From NCBI GenBank assembly GCA_021323895.1, contig JAJPKD010000167.1, positions 1 through 34,791 of the forward strand: a stretch of 34,791 nucleotides of DNA. The letters are read 5' to 3'. The translations under genes were made by a program, and so were the position numbers. Below, piece by piece: positions 8,084 through 15,451 of the stretch. Within the stretch, counting starts at the first letter, position 1. The number at the start of each line of letters is the position of its first letter. The DNA comes from Acidobacteriota bacterium (GTDB lineage: Bacteria; Acidobacteriota; Blastocatellia; Pyrinomonadales; Pyrinomonadaceae). The notes under the pieces were generated by a model that was not told the origin of the DNA, ran no database searches, and saw only the letters and a program-made list of their open reading frames with translations.

Positions 8084-9023
8084 TAGTACGCACGCGTCCC
8101 GCGTGCTGGTTTTCAGAAATCACGCCGGCAGCGTGCCTACTCCGAGCTTCCGGCAAAACCAGTTCTGCGACGAAGCCGCTCTCTTCGCCACTGCAAAATT
8201 CAATCGTGCCGTTCATCGCTTTCGCCAATTGCCGCACGATGTAAAGCCCGACGCCACTGCCGCTGCTGCGCGCATGACGCACGAACAAGCTGCCGAGTTG
8301 GCTTAAGTCGCCTTTGAACCCCTGTCCGTTATCAACCACGGTCACACTCACGCGCCCGTCGCGCCGCTGCACTTTGATGTCAACTTCGGTTGCATGCCCG
8401 TGAATAACTGAGTTCTGTACCAGATTAGTCATCACGCTTTCCAAAGCGCGCGCGTCGGCCATCACTTCCGCATCGCCCGTCAGAGTGATCGTCACGTCCG
8501 GCCAATTCATCTGTAATGCATCGATGCGATCGCTCAACTTGAGTGGCTGCAAGAAGAATTTGCCGCGCGGCAGGTTCACTAAGAAAAGCGAATTCTCCAA
8601 CTGAAGTTGCAGACGCAGCGTGTCGCCAAGCAAACGCTCGAGCAAAGGGTTCGCTTCCGACTGCGCGTAATCCTCGCGCAAACTTTCTGCCTGCAAGCGC
8701 AAACTCGCGAGCGCCGTTTTTGCATCATGAGTGAAAGCTGCAAAGAATTCTTCGACCTGCGCATGCCGCCTTTGCTCACGCTTCGCATAATAAAAAAGCG
8801 CGAGGCCGCCGCCGATGAGCGAAGCGATCAGGATGCCGCCCTCCCACATCAGCATCGTGTAGTAGCGATGCAGGTCCTGAGCGCCGGCCACACTCAGGCT
8901 CTTAATGAGATCGAGTTGCCGCAAACCGAAGACAAGCCACCACGCTGCCAGCGTCACGGTAAAGATGACCCAGACCGCGACAAGGGCGATGGCTAAAGAC
9001 CTGCGTTTGCGTTCAGCACTCAT
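8055..9023 (-). CDS. Membrane sensor histidine kinase of the heme operon (HemK-like, HemKR system)
   Basis: This 322-residue kinase has two transmembrane helices (about 9-34 and 60-80) with only about 25 residues between them, so little can be outside the membrane. It has no clear HAMP or other sensor domain. The phosphoacceptor is His99 in [13 protein letters not shown]. The ATPase domain has the N-box ([11 protein letters not shown]), the G1 box (VVDNGQGF) and the G2 box ([12 protein letters not shown]), so it looks catalytically complete. It starts with an ATGA overlap with the hemL stop and overlaps the regulator downstream. The last 20 or so residues are encoded by an inverted-repeat element at 8086-8140 and are unlikely to be functional. 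The Leptospira partner is called HemK; the symbol is left blank because hemK also means the glutamine methyltransferase prmC. The signal is unknown; heme status is the natural guess. Confidence 0.9.
   Translation of the reverse strand: MSAERKRRSLAIALVAVWVIFTVTLAAWWLVFGLRQLDLIKSLSVAGAQDLHRYYTMLMWEGGILIASLIGGGLALFYYAKREQRRHAQVEEFFAAFTHDAKTALASLRLQAESLREDYAQSEANPLLERLLGDTLRLQLQLENSLFLVNLPRGKFFLQPLKLSDRIDALQMNWPDVTITLTGDAEVMADARALESVMTNLVQNSVIHGHATEVDIKVQRRDGRVSVTVVDNGQGFKGDLSQLGSLFVRHARSSGSGVGLYIVRQLAKAMNGTIEFCSGEESGFVAELVLPEARSRHAAGVISENQHAGRVRTNEATVTGRR
8086..8140. repeat. Inverted-repeat element within the sensor kinase 3' end
   Basis: The arms 8086-8105 (GTACGCACGCGTCCCGCGTG) and 8121-8140 (its near reverse complement) match at about 17 of 20 positions and flank 15 bases. 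The element is wholly inside the last codons of the kinase gene and ends three bases before the start codon of the response regulator gene. Confidence 0.75.
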
Positions 9024-10330
9024 CTCGAGATCTGTTCGACCGCATTGATTAACGTCGTGTGCGCTCGTTCCAACACTTCCTCCGTATGCGCCAGCGAAAC
9101 GAAGTTCACCTCGTAGCCACTCGGCGATAAGTAAGCTCCGCCATCGAGCGCTGCATGAAATACTTTCGCGAACGCCGTGGCGTTCTGCGCAGGGATCTGT
9201 TCGATTCGGCGAATCGGCTGATCGGTTGCGGAATGCAGCCAGAAGATCGAAGCCGTCTGCGTGATTTGAAACGGCAAGCCATTCGTTTTGAATTCTGAAT
9301 TCAGCCGATCGCAGAATTGCGACGTTCGCTTTTCAAGTTGATCGTAAACATTAACGCTCTCGGCTTTTTGCAGAGTCGCGAGGCCCGCGCGCATGCCCAC
9401 CGGATTCGCGCTCAGCGTGCCGGCTTGATAGACCGGGCCAACCGGCGCAACGAGTTCCATCAAATCTTTTCGCCCGCCATAAGCCGCGACCGGAAATCCG
9501 CCGCCAATTACTTTGCCGTACGTCACCAGATCAGGACGAATGCCAAGCACTTGCGCCATCCCGCCCAGCGCTACGCGAAATCCGGAAATGACTTCATCAA
9601 AGATCACCAGCGCACCGTTTGCGCGCGCGAGCCTGATCACTTCATCGATAAACTCACGTCGTTGAACCAGCAAGCCGTAGTTCGCCGGCAACGGCTCAAG
9701 AATAACCGCGGCGATTTCGTCTGCGTGCTCATTGAAGATATCGCGGACTGAATCTTCATCGTCGAGCGAAGCAACGAGCGTGTCGCTCGCGACTTGATCA
9801 GAAACGCCTGCGCTCGAACTAGCGGCCTCGCCCGCCAAACCGCTGCCTGCTTTGACGAGCAACGGATCGGAATGGCCGTGATAGCAGCCTTCAAATTTGA
9901 GAATGCGATTGCGGCTCGTCGCTGCGCGAGCGACACGCAGCGCGCTCATCACGGCTTCAGTTCCTGAAGAGACAAAGCGCAGCATCTCGACCCACGGGAG
10001 GCGCGAGGTTATCCACTCAGCCAGTTCAAGCGAATAAGGTTCGCACGCGCCAAAGCTCCACGCGGTATCGACCGCTTCGCGCACAGCCGCGCTCACGTCC
10101 GGGTCGCGATGTCCAAGAATCAGTGGACCAAAGCTCTGACAGAAATCGATGTACTCCTTACCATCAACGGAAGTCATCGTCGCGCCTTGTGCGCTTTTGA
10201 AAAAGATCGGCGTGCCGCCCACGCCTTTGAACGCGCGCACCGGACTATGCACGCCGCCGGGCGTGAGGCGGGTGGCGCGTTGGAAGAGTTCGCAAGAGAG
10301 ATTCTGTTTGGCTGCGACTTGCTCACTCAT
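9020..10330 (-). CDS. hemL: Glutamate-1-semialdehyde 2,1-aminomutase
   Basis: This PLP enzyme converts glutamate-1-semialdehyde to 5-aminolevulinate, the second step of the C5 pathway. The 436-residue protein has the N-terminal [12 protein letters not shown] motif of GSA aminomutases, which separates it from other class III aminotransferases. PLP is bound by Lys273 in [11 protein letters not shown], with Asp245 in [10 protein letters not shown]. The length is normal. Start and stop both overlap neighbours by four bases (ATGA) with hemB upstream and the sensor kinase downstream, a sign of tight translational coupling. With hemA it shows that the organism makes ALA from glutamyl-tRNA. Confidence 0.97.
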   Translation of the reverse strand: MSEQVAAKQNLSCELFQRATRLTPGGVHSPVRAFKGVGGTPIFFKSAQGATMTSVDGKEYIDFCQSFGPLILGHRDPDVSAAVREAVDTAWSFGACEPYSLELAEWITSRLPWVEMLRFVSSGTEAVMSALRVARAATSRNRILKFEGCYHGHSDPLLVKAGSGLAGEAASSSAGVSDQVASDTLVASLDDEDSVRDIFNEHADEIAAVILEPLPANYGLLVQRREFIDEVIRLARANGALVIFDEVISGFRVALGGMAQVLGIRPDLVTYGKVIGGGFPVAAYGGRKDLMELVAPVGPVYQAGTLSANPVGMRAGLATLQKAESVNVYDQLEKRTSQFCDRLNSEFKTNGLPFQITQTASIFWLHSATDQPIRRIEQIPAQNATAFAKVFHAALDGGAYLSPSGYEVNFVSLAHTEEVLERAHTTLINAVEQISR

Positions 10331-11283
10331 CTTCCAATCCCCAATTGCTTCGCGTAACGCGCGCCGTACGTGATGATGTATTGCGCGCCGGCGCGTTTGA
10401 AAACGTGCCAGGTTTCCATCAATGCTTCTTCAAATTTGATTAATCCCTGCTCAGCCAAAACCGAGATACCACCGTATTCGCCGCTAACTTGGTATGCTCC
10501 GCACTGCAACCCAGTCGCTTCAGAAATCGGTCTAATTAGATCGAGCGAAGTCAGTCCCGGTTTCACCATCAAAATATCCGCGCCCTCTTCCGCGCAGCGC
10601 ACGCTGGCTGCGATCGCGCCGCTTCGATCCCGTACGTCGAGTTGATAACCGCGACGATCGCCAAACTGCGGCGCCGAATCGGCGGCATTGCGAAACGGGC
10701 CATAGAAGTTACTCGCGAACTTCGTGCTGTAGCTCATCACCGGCGTCAGATTGAAGGCGTGCTCATCGAGCGCCGCGCGAATGCGCGCGACGCGACCGTC
10801 CATCATGTCGCTGGGACTGATACCGTCAGCGCCGGCTTCCGCAAACGCAACGGCTGAATTCGCAAGTTCTTTCAAAGTCTCGTCGAGCTTAATTCCCTTT
10901 CCATCCAACACCGCGCAGTGCCCGTGCGTCGTGTACGAGCAGAGACAGGTATCAATCCAAAGGCACAAGCTGCCGCCGAACTGCTTCTTAATTTCAGAGA
11001 CCGTTTTCTGCGTCGCGTCGTGCGAGAAACCGCTTTCTTTCTTCTCCGCCGGAACTGGAAACAAAAGAAATTGAGTAACGCCCGCGGACAAATCCTGCTC
11101 GATCATCTTCAGGGCCGACGGGATGTTGTGGCGCACGTTTCCGCGCAGTCCGGGAATTGGCTCTTCGTGCGCGAGGCCTTCAACCACAAAGAATGGTTGA
11201 ATTAGTTGCGCGCGGTTGAATTCAGTTTCAGCGCACAAGTCGCGCAGATGTTGCGAGGCGCGTAAGCGCATCAAACGCTTCAT
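10327..11283 (-). CDS. hemB: Delta-aminolevulinic acid dehydratase (porphobilinogen synthase)
   Basis: HemB joins two 5-aminolevulinates into porphobilinogen. The Schiff-base lysines are Lys188 ([15 protein letters not shown]) and Lys241 (ILMVKPG). The metal site is the Cys-rich type [13 protein letters not shown] with Cys113, Cys115 and Cys123, so a zinc-dependent enzyme is expected. The frame is open to 11304, but the ATG at 11283-11281 is preferred. It overlaps the hemC-D stop as ATGA, and a strong GGAGGAG Shine-Dalgarno sequence stands 8 bases upstream. That gives 318 residues and a start [10 protein letters not shown] typical of the family. Confidence 0.97.
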   Translation of the reverse strand: MKRLMRLRASQHLRDLCAETEFNRAQLIQPFFVVEGLAHEEPIPGLRGNVRHNIPSALKMIEQDLSAGVTQFLLFPVPAEKKESGFSHDATQKTVSEIKKQFGGSLCLWIDTCLCSYTTHGHCAVLDGKGIKLDETLKELANSAVAFAEAGADGISPSDMMDGRVARIRAALDEHAFNLTPVMSYSTKFASNFYGPFRNAADSAPQFGDRRGYQLDVRDRSGAIAASVRCAEEGADILMVKPGLTSLDLIRPISEATGLQCGAYQVSGEYGGISVLAEQGLIKFEEALMETWHVFKRAGAQYIITYGARYAKQLGIGR

Positions 11284-12815
11284 TGAGACATCTCCTCCAG
11301 CCACTGTTCATGATCGAGGAACACTGTCGGCTCAACTCCATGCTTGCGCAATATTCGCTGCGTGTTTCCGGGGCCGCAATAATGCATCATTTCCTGCAGC
11401 CATGGATTCTGCGATAGAGCGTATTCGAAACTCGATCCACTCTTCCAAAAGAAGTGCTTGCGCCCGGTCAAATCGAGTCCGCCATCACGCGGCACTAAAC
11501 GATACGTTGCCAGCGTTGGGATGTCACCATCGTAGCCGCGGTCGTGGGTCAGCTTCAGCCATTTTATTTCGGAACTTGCGAGTGTTTCGATGCGCGCAGA
11601 TTCTTGTTCGCCCAGACTTTCCGCGGAGCCGTTAACCCACACGCCGCGTTTGGCCAGACGTTTCCAAGTCTGCAAGCCGCTTGTCCAAATAATCTGCCGA
11701 TCGCCCATCTTCCAGTCGTCGGGGAGAGCATCCGCCTTCGCAATCCAAAATGATAGCGCGTCGGCCGGCTGCCGGATCTCTATTCTTTCTGACCAGAAGA
11801 GACGTGCTTCCGACGCATCGAGCGGCCACAACTGCTCTCTTGGAATTTTATTTATTCCTGCTCTCGGCGTTTCAATCGAACGCGAATCCAACACAACCCC
11901 GTCATCGGTTAAGCCACGTAGGAAAGTCACTTCGCCGAATGGGCGGCGTACGACGCTGACTCCGATCTTTTGATGACAGCCGCCGCCATAACTACGCAGA
12001 ATCGCGCGCTCGTGCTCGACCGCCGTGAATGTGTCGATACAGTTGAGAGGCGCGATCAACTGTCGGATGTCGCCGCGCTTACGCGAAATCTCAATTGCCA
12101 GCGCGCCTTGCGCTGGAGCGGATGGATTCGCGGACAGCGGTAGCACCATCCAACGACATTGCGATAGAGCCTCGCGCAGAAAGTCGCGCGTTTTTGCGAA
12201 CTCGTCAAACGCAGCGCAAGCGGGCCCGACCGCTACCGCAGGCGGTTCTGACACACGTGCTGACAGCAGACGATCCATCGCCGCCTTCGCGACGATCAAT
12301 CCATCGACATCCTGCTCGAGCATTTTCCGCACGCGCGTCTGAACGTTGCCGCGCACGTTCTCAAATCTCAGTTCGTGGATCTTCGACGGAAGTGCATCAC
12401 GCAGAAACGACTCAAGGTTGTAAGCTCGGCGCGGCGATGAAGTCAGAATCGACATCAAGCCGGTGCGCTCAACTTCCTCCCAGCGATCGCGCCTTACCAG
12501 CAAAAGATCGCGCGCGTCGGCACGCGGCAGAGTTGCGACAATCTCAGTTTCCGGATCGACTTCAATCGCCAGGTCTTTCCACGAGTGCACCACCAGATCG
12601 AAATCTCCGCGCAACAGTCCTTCGCGAAAATCCTGTGTAAAGACGCCCTTCTCGGGCATCTTCCACAGCGGGTCGGTCAGATTCTTGTCGCCGAGAGATT
12701 CGTGAAAGGAATAGTTGATTTCGATTTGAGGATGGGTGGCGCGGAGAGCCTCGCCAACTTGATACGCCTGAATCCGTGCCAAGTCACTGCGACGCGACGC
12801 AATGGTCACGCGCAT
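11280..12815 (-). CDS. hemC: Hydroxymethylbilane synthase fused to a HemD-like (uroporphyrinogen III synthase) domain
   Basis: The 511-residue protein is about 200 residues longer than HemC alone (about 310). Residues 1-315 are hydroxymethylbilane synthase: RRSDLARIQA at the start, Asp81 in HSWKDL (usually HSLKDV), PAQGALAIE, and Cys280 in GGGCHQKIG, which carries the dipyrromethane cofactor. From about residue 335 to the end there is a domain with features of HemD: IIWTSGLQTW and later FFWKSGSSFEYAL resemble its repeated TS-x-x-A strands, and CGPGNTQRILRKHG resembles its IGxxTxxxLxxxG motif. It is shorter than a free HemD (about 250). No separate hemD is in the operon. In Leptospira a similar fusion does both steps. 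The start at 12815 has GGAAG four bases upstream; a GTG at 12827 is the alternative. It overlaps hemA by 10 bases. Confidence 0.9.
   Translation of the reverse strand: MRVTIASRRSDLARIQAYQVGEALRATHPQIEINYSFHESLGDKNLTDPLWKMPEKGVFTQDFREGLLRGDFDLVVHSWKDLAIEVDPETEIVATLPRADARDLLLVRRDRWEEVERTGLMSILTSSPRRAYNLESFLRDALPSKIHELRFENVRGNVQTRVRKMLEQDVDGLIVAKAAMDRLLSARVSEPPAVAVGPACAAFDEFAKTRDFLREALSQCRWMVLPLSANPSAPAQGALAIEISRKRGDIRQLIAPLNCIDTFTAVEHERAILRSYGGGCHQKIGVSVVRRPFGEVTFLRGLTDDGVVLDSRSIETPRAGINKIPREQLWPLDASEARLFWSERIEIRQPADALSFWIAKADALPDDWKMGDRQIIWTSGLQTWKRLAKRGVWVNGSAESLGEQESARIETLASSEIKWLKLTHDRGYDGDIPTLATYRLVPRDGGLDLTGRKHFFWKSGSSFEYALSQNPWLQEMMHYCGPGNTQRILRKHGVEPTVFLDHEQWLEEMSQ
11292..11298 (-). promoter_or_regulatory. 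Ribosome binding site of hemB
   Basis: On the - strand GGAGGAG lies 8 bases before the ATG at 11283. It is the strongest Shine-Dalgarno sequence noted in the heme operon and decides the hemB start against the upstream in-frame start at 11304. It lies within the last codons of the hemC-D fusion. Confidence 0.75.
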
Positions 12816-13723
12816 AAATCTTCCCACCCGAACGGACGGAATTGCGCCTGCTGGGATTGGCGCTGCACTAGTTGCTTGATTTCGCTACGCGCGGCTTCGA
12901 CGTGAACTTCCAGACGTTCACGCTCCGACCGCAGTGCCTCGAAAAGTTCGTTAAGCTTAATCACGTCGCCCGCAGATGATACCGGATCACTCTGCGCATC
13001 GCCACGAAGGTCCAGGCATTTGCCGAACGTAGTGCTTTGCGAATCAGACCAACGGGAAACTTCGTCGGCGCTCAAAGGAGCCGCAATCACCAACGCGGCT
13101 TCACTTTCCTGCCATTGTGCATCGCCCGAGTACTTCACCAGATCAATTTCCGGATAACTTTCGAGCAAGTCCTTTGCACGATCGAAGTTGCGATAGAAGA
13201 CGCGAACTTTGGTTTTGCCGATCAGCCACGGCAAAATCTCGCGCGCGAGCTTGCCGGCGCCGAGTACCGCCACCGCCGGCATTCCCTTCACATGTTGCCG
13301 AACAAGACTGCCGTAAGACTGGCTGCCGATGCCTTGCAAGTGCTCGTGACGGATCTGCTTCGCATCAATCATCAAGCTGGTCGCGAGCCGGCGCAAAAAC
13401 GACCCCCAATGATTCTTCGGAAACTTAGCTTTGAGCAGGAATTCCTTGAACTGTCCCATCACCGCGGTCTCGCCAACAATCGGTGAGTGCAATCCGCAGA
13501 TCGTTTCGAGGAGGAAGCGATAGGCGTTCTGACCTTTGAAAACTTCGACAGTTGCCAGCGGCAGCTTGCCGTTTTCAATTTCGGCAATCGTCGCCGCGCT
13601 TTCATTTGCATTGAGAAACAAAATCCGGCGGAGGCAGGTTTGCCATTCGATGCCGTTGAGCACGGCGGGCATCTTCTCGCGCGCCTCGTGTCGAAGGTTA
13701 ACTATGACCAGTTGGTCAATCAC
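12806..13723 (-). CDS. hemA: Glutamyl-tRNA reductase, compact and divergent
   Basis: GluTR reduces glutamyl-tRNA(Glu) to glutamate-1-semialdehyde, the first committed step of C5 heme synthesis. The catalytic Cys30 lies in WQTCLRRI, equivalent to the usual STCNRTE. The block FLLETICGLHSPIVGETAVMG (about 70-90) matches the conserved GLDSLVLGEPQILGQ. The NADPH site is VAVLGAGKLA. At 305 residues it is more than 100 shorter than typical GluTR (about 420): it ends after a short charged helix (about 270-292), so the usual C-terminal dimerisation domain is missing. The N-terminus cannot be extended, since a TAG stands four codons upstream of the GTG start at 13723-13721. No Shine-Dalgarno sequence is seen. 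It is the first gene of the operon and carries a hem-box-like site upstream. Confidence 0.85.
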   Translation of the reverse strand: MIDQLVIVNLRHEAREKMPAVLNGIEWQTCLRRILFLNANESAATIAEIENGKLPLATVEVFKGQNAYRFLLETICGLHSPIVGETAVMGQFKEFLLKAKFPKNHWGSFLRRLATSLMIDAKQIRHEHLQGIGSQSYGSLVRQHVKGMPAVAVLGAGKLAREILPWLIGKTKVRVFYRNFDRAKDLLESYPEIDLVKYSGDAQWQESEAALVIAAPLSADEVSRWSDSQSTTFGKCLDLRGDAQSDPVSSAGDVIKLNELFEALRSERERLEVHVEAARSEIKQLVQRQSQQAQFRPFGWEDLCA

Positions 13724-13729
13724 GCGGAT

Positions 13730-13760
13730 ATTCTAGAAATCCGGTGATTTCGATTGTCAT
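13730..13760 (-). promoter_or_regulatory. Possible hem operon promoter (leaderless hemA?)
   Basis: On the - strand a -10-like TAGAAT (13735-13730) stands six bases before the GTG start of hemA. The -35-like ATGACA (13760-13755) is 19 bases further upstream and is part of the hem-box. Transcription would begin at or next to the start codon, which would fit the lack of a ribosome binding site. The spacing is longer than ideal, as expected of an activator-dependent promoter. This is by eye only. Confidence 0.4.
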
Positions 13761-13771
13761 CGGTTTGTCAT
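13754..13771 (-). promoter_or_regulatory. Hem-box-like direct repeat, TGACA-N6-TGACA
   Basis: The - strand reads ATGACAA, four bases, ATGACAA: two perfect 7-base direct repeats with an 11-base period. Within it is TGACA-N6-TGACA (13770-13755), the form of the hem-box bound by HemR of Leptospira and close to the PhoB-type spacing. It lies about 30-50 bases upstream of the hemA start, in the operon that encodes an OmpR/PhoB-type regulator. Binding is inferred. Confidence 0.65.
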
Positions 13772-13810
13772 GAGATCGAGGAAAATCCCGCAGAAATGTG
13801 ACGGGGATCA

Positions 13811-13914
13811 CACTGGAGCGCGGGCATCCTGCCCGCAGTTCCTCGCAACGTGGCTCGCCAAAGAAACAAGCTGCTTTGCAAGCTCTGCCGACAAGAATGT
13901 CCGCGCTCCAACAA
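13811..13914. repeat. Inverted-repeat element, GGAGCGCGGGCATCCTGCCCGC family
   Basis: The left end (13811-13836) contains TGGAGCGCGGGCATC and the small palindrome GCGGGC-ATCCT-GCCCGC. The right end (13894-13914) has GATGTCCGCGCTCCA-like sequence (AATGTCCGCGCTCCAAC), the inverse of the left. The element fills the gap between the serine hydrolase gene and the hem-box upstream of hemA. Confidence 0.72.
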
Positions 13915-13934
13915 TGCGGCGCACTGCTGCTGCC

Positions 13935-15344
13935 CTAATTCTGCGGCGCGACCTGATACTGCTCGAGTTTTCCGTCCGGCATCTCGTAGGTCCAAGCGCG
14001 GAGAACTCGCTGCGGAAAGCGCACGATGTAAACGCGCAGAGTCATGCCGCCCCGGAGTCCCTGGCTGACTTGAGTGAATGCTTGCGGCTCTCCCAAAGGT
14101 CCGAGGGTGCTCGCAAAATCCTTCAACGCCTGATCGCTAAAGTAGAAGTTCGCGTTGTCAGTGAAAAGTGAGCGATCAATCTTGCCCTGCTGAAGATCAG
14201 CGAAGATCCTCTTGGCTTGGTCGAGTTTCGCTGGCGTGGCCGAGTCGCTGGTTGCGAACAACAAAGGCGCGATGCCGCTCGCGCTCGGACCCGCGGCGCT
14301 CGATGCGTCCTGATTCGTCAGCACCACGATTGCCGCGCGGTCATCAGGAAAGATGATGTTTTGCGCGGTGAAGCCTGAAACTTCTCCGCCGTGCGAGAGC
14401 GCGCGATGGCCGCCCTGGTTGTTGATGCTGACACCCAAACCATAGTTCGTCGCTAATCCGTTTTTGAGTCCAACATCGCTTCCCAACTCCCGATAGGACG
14501 CGGGCTTAAGCAACTTCTGATCGATGATGGAGATGTCCCACTTGGCGAGATCAGAAGCCGGCATTGCGAGTTCACCCGCCGCGAACAGCCAACCTTTCCC
14601 TTCCTTCGGCGCCGGCCGCAAAGGCCCGAGTCCGTAGCGCAAGTAACCAATCGGATCGGTGTCGCCCAGTTTGCTTTGATCCGTATCCATGACACTCGTC
14701 ATGCCGAGCGGCGTGAAAACTTTCTGCTGGAGAAACTGAAGCAAAGGCATGTGGGCGACCTTCTCAATAATCATGCCCGCGATCACGTAGTTGGTGTTGC
14801 TGTACTGCCACTTGGTGCCCGGTTAGAAATCGAGCGGCTTCTTGGCCCACGTCTCCGTGATCTTCTGCGCGGTCGTCGCCTGCAGCATGCCCGGCATTAC
14901 GTAATCCTGCGGCCAGTAATCCTGATAACCCGACGTGTGCGACAGCAGTTGCCGAATCGTCACCTCGTTAGCGCGCGTCAGTTCCGGGATGTACTTCGAG
15001 ACTTTGTCATCGAGCGAGAGCTTGCCCTGCTCCTGCAAAAGCAGGATCGCCGCCGCCGTAAACTGCTTGCTGATCGAGCCGATGCTGTAACGCATCTGCG
15101 GCGTCGCCGGCGTTTTTGGCTCGAGCGTCGCGTCGCCATACGCTTTCAAGTAAACAATTTGCCCATCCTTGACGATCGCGACTGAAGCGCTCGGGACGCC
15201 CGTGCGCGCCAGAGTATCGGTAGCGACCTTGTCGATCTTTTCCGCCAGATCGGGGGGCAGTTGGTTTTGCGCGAGCGCCAACGAGGAGGTGAACGTAAAG
15301 AAAATGAAAGCTGCGAAACTGGCGGCAATTTTTGAGCGATGCAC
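13935..15344 (-). pseudogene. Secreted serine hydrolase (beta-lactamase family), interrupted by in-frame TAA
   Basis: This would be a 469-residue exported hydrolase of the class C beta-lactamase/penicillin-binding-protein-like family. A signal peptide ends near LALAQ (about residue 26). The SxxK nucleophile motif is SISK. After 173 codons (KKPLDF) a TAA stands at 14825-14823, and the same frame runs on with PGTKWQYSNTNY, which holds the second catalytic motif YSN. The third motif HGG occurs in SHGGEVSGF, and the C-terminal extension is intact to 13935. The position before PGTKW is usually a polar or charged residue, so a single base change from CAA, AAA or GAA would restore it. There is no other damage. 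The truncated product would lack the catalytic Tyr. The substrate of such proteins cannot be read from sequence. Confidence 0.88.
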
Positions 15345-15451
15345 AGGAATCTCCTTGGAATTCTTCTTCGAAAAACAATGCGTGATTATAGCGCAGGGTT
15401 GCGGTAGAATCGCCCTCCCCCAAAACTAAAGTTCCACGAAAGGATACGTCC

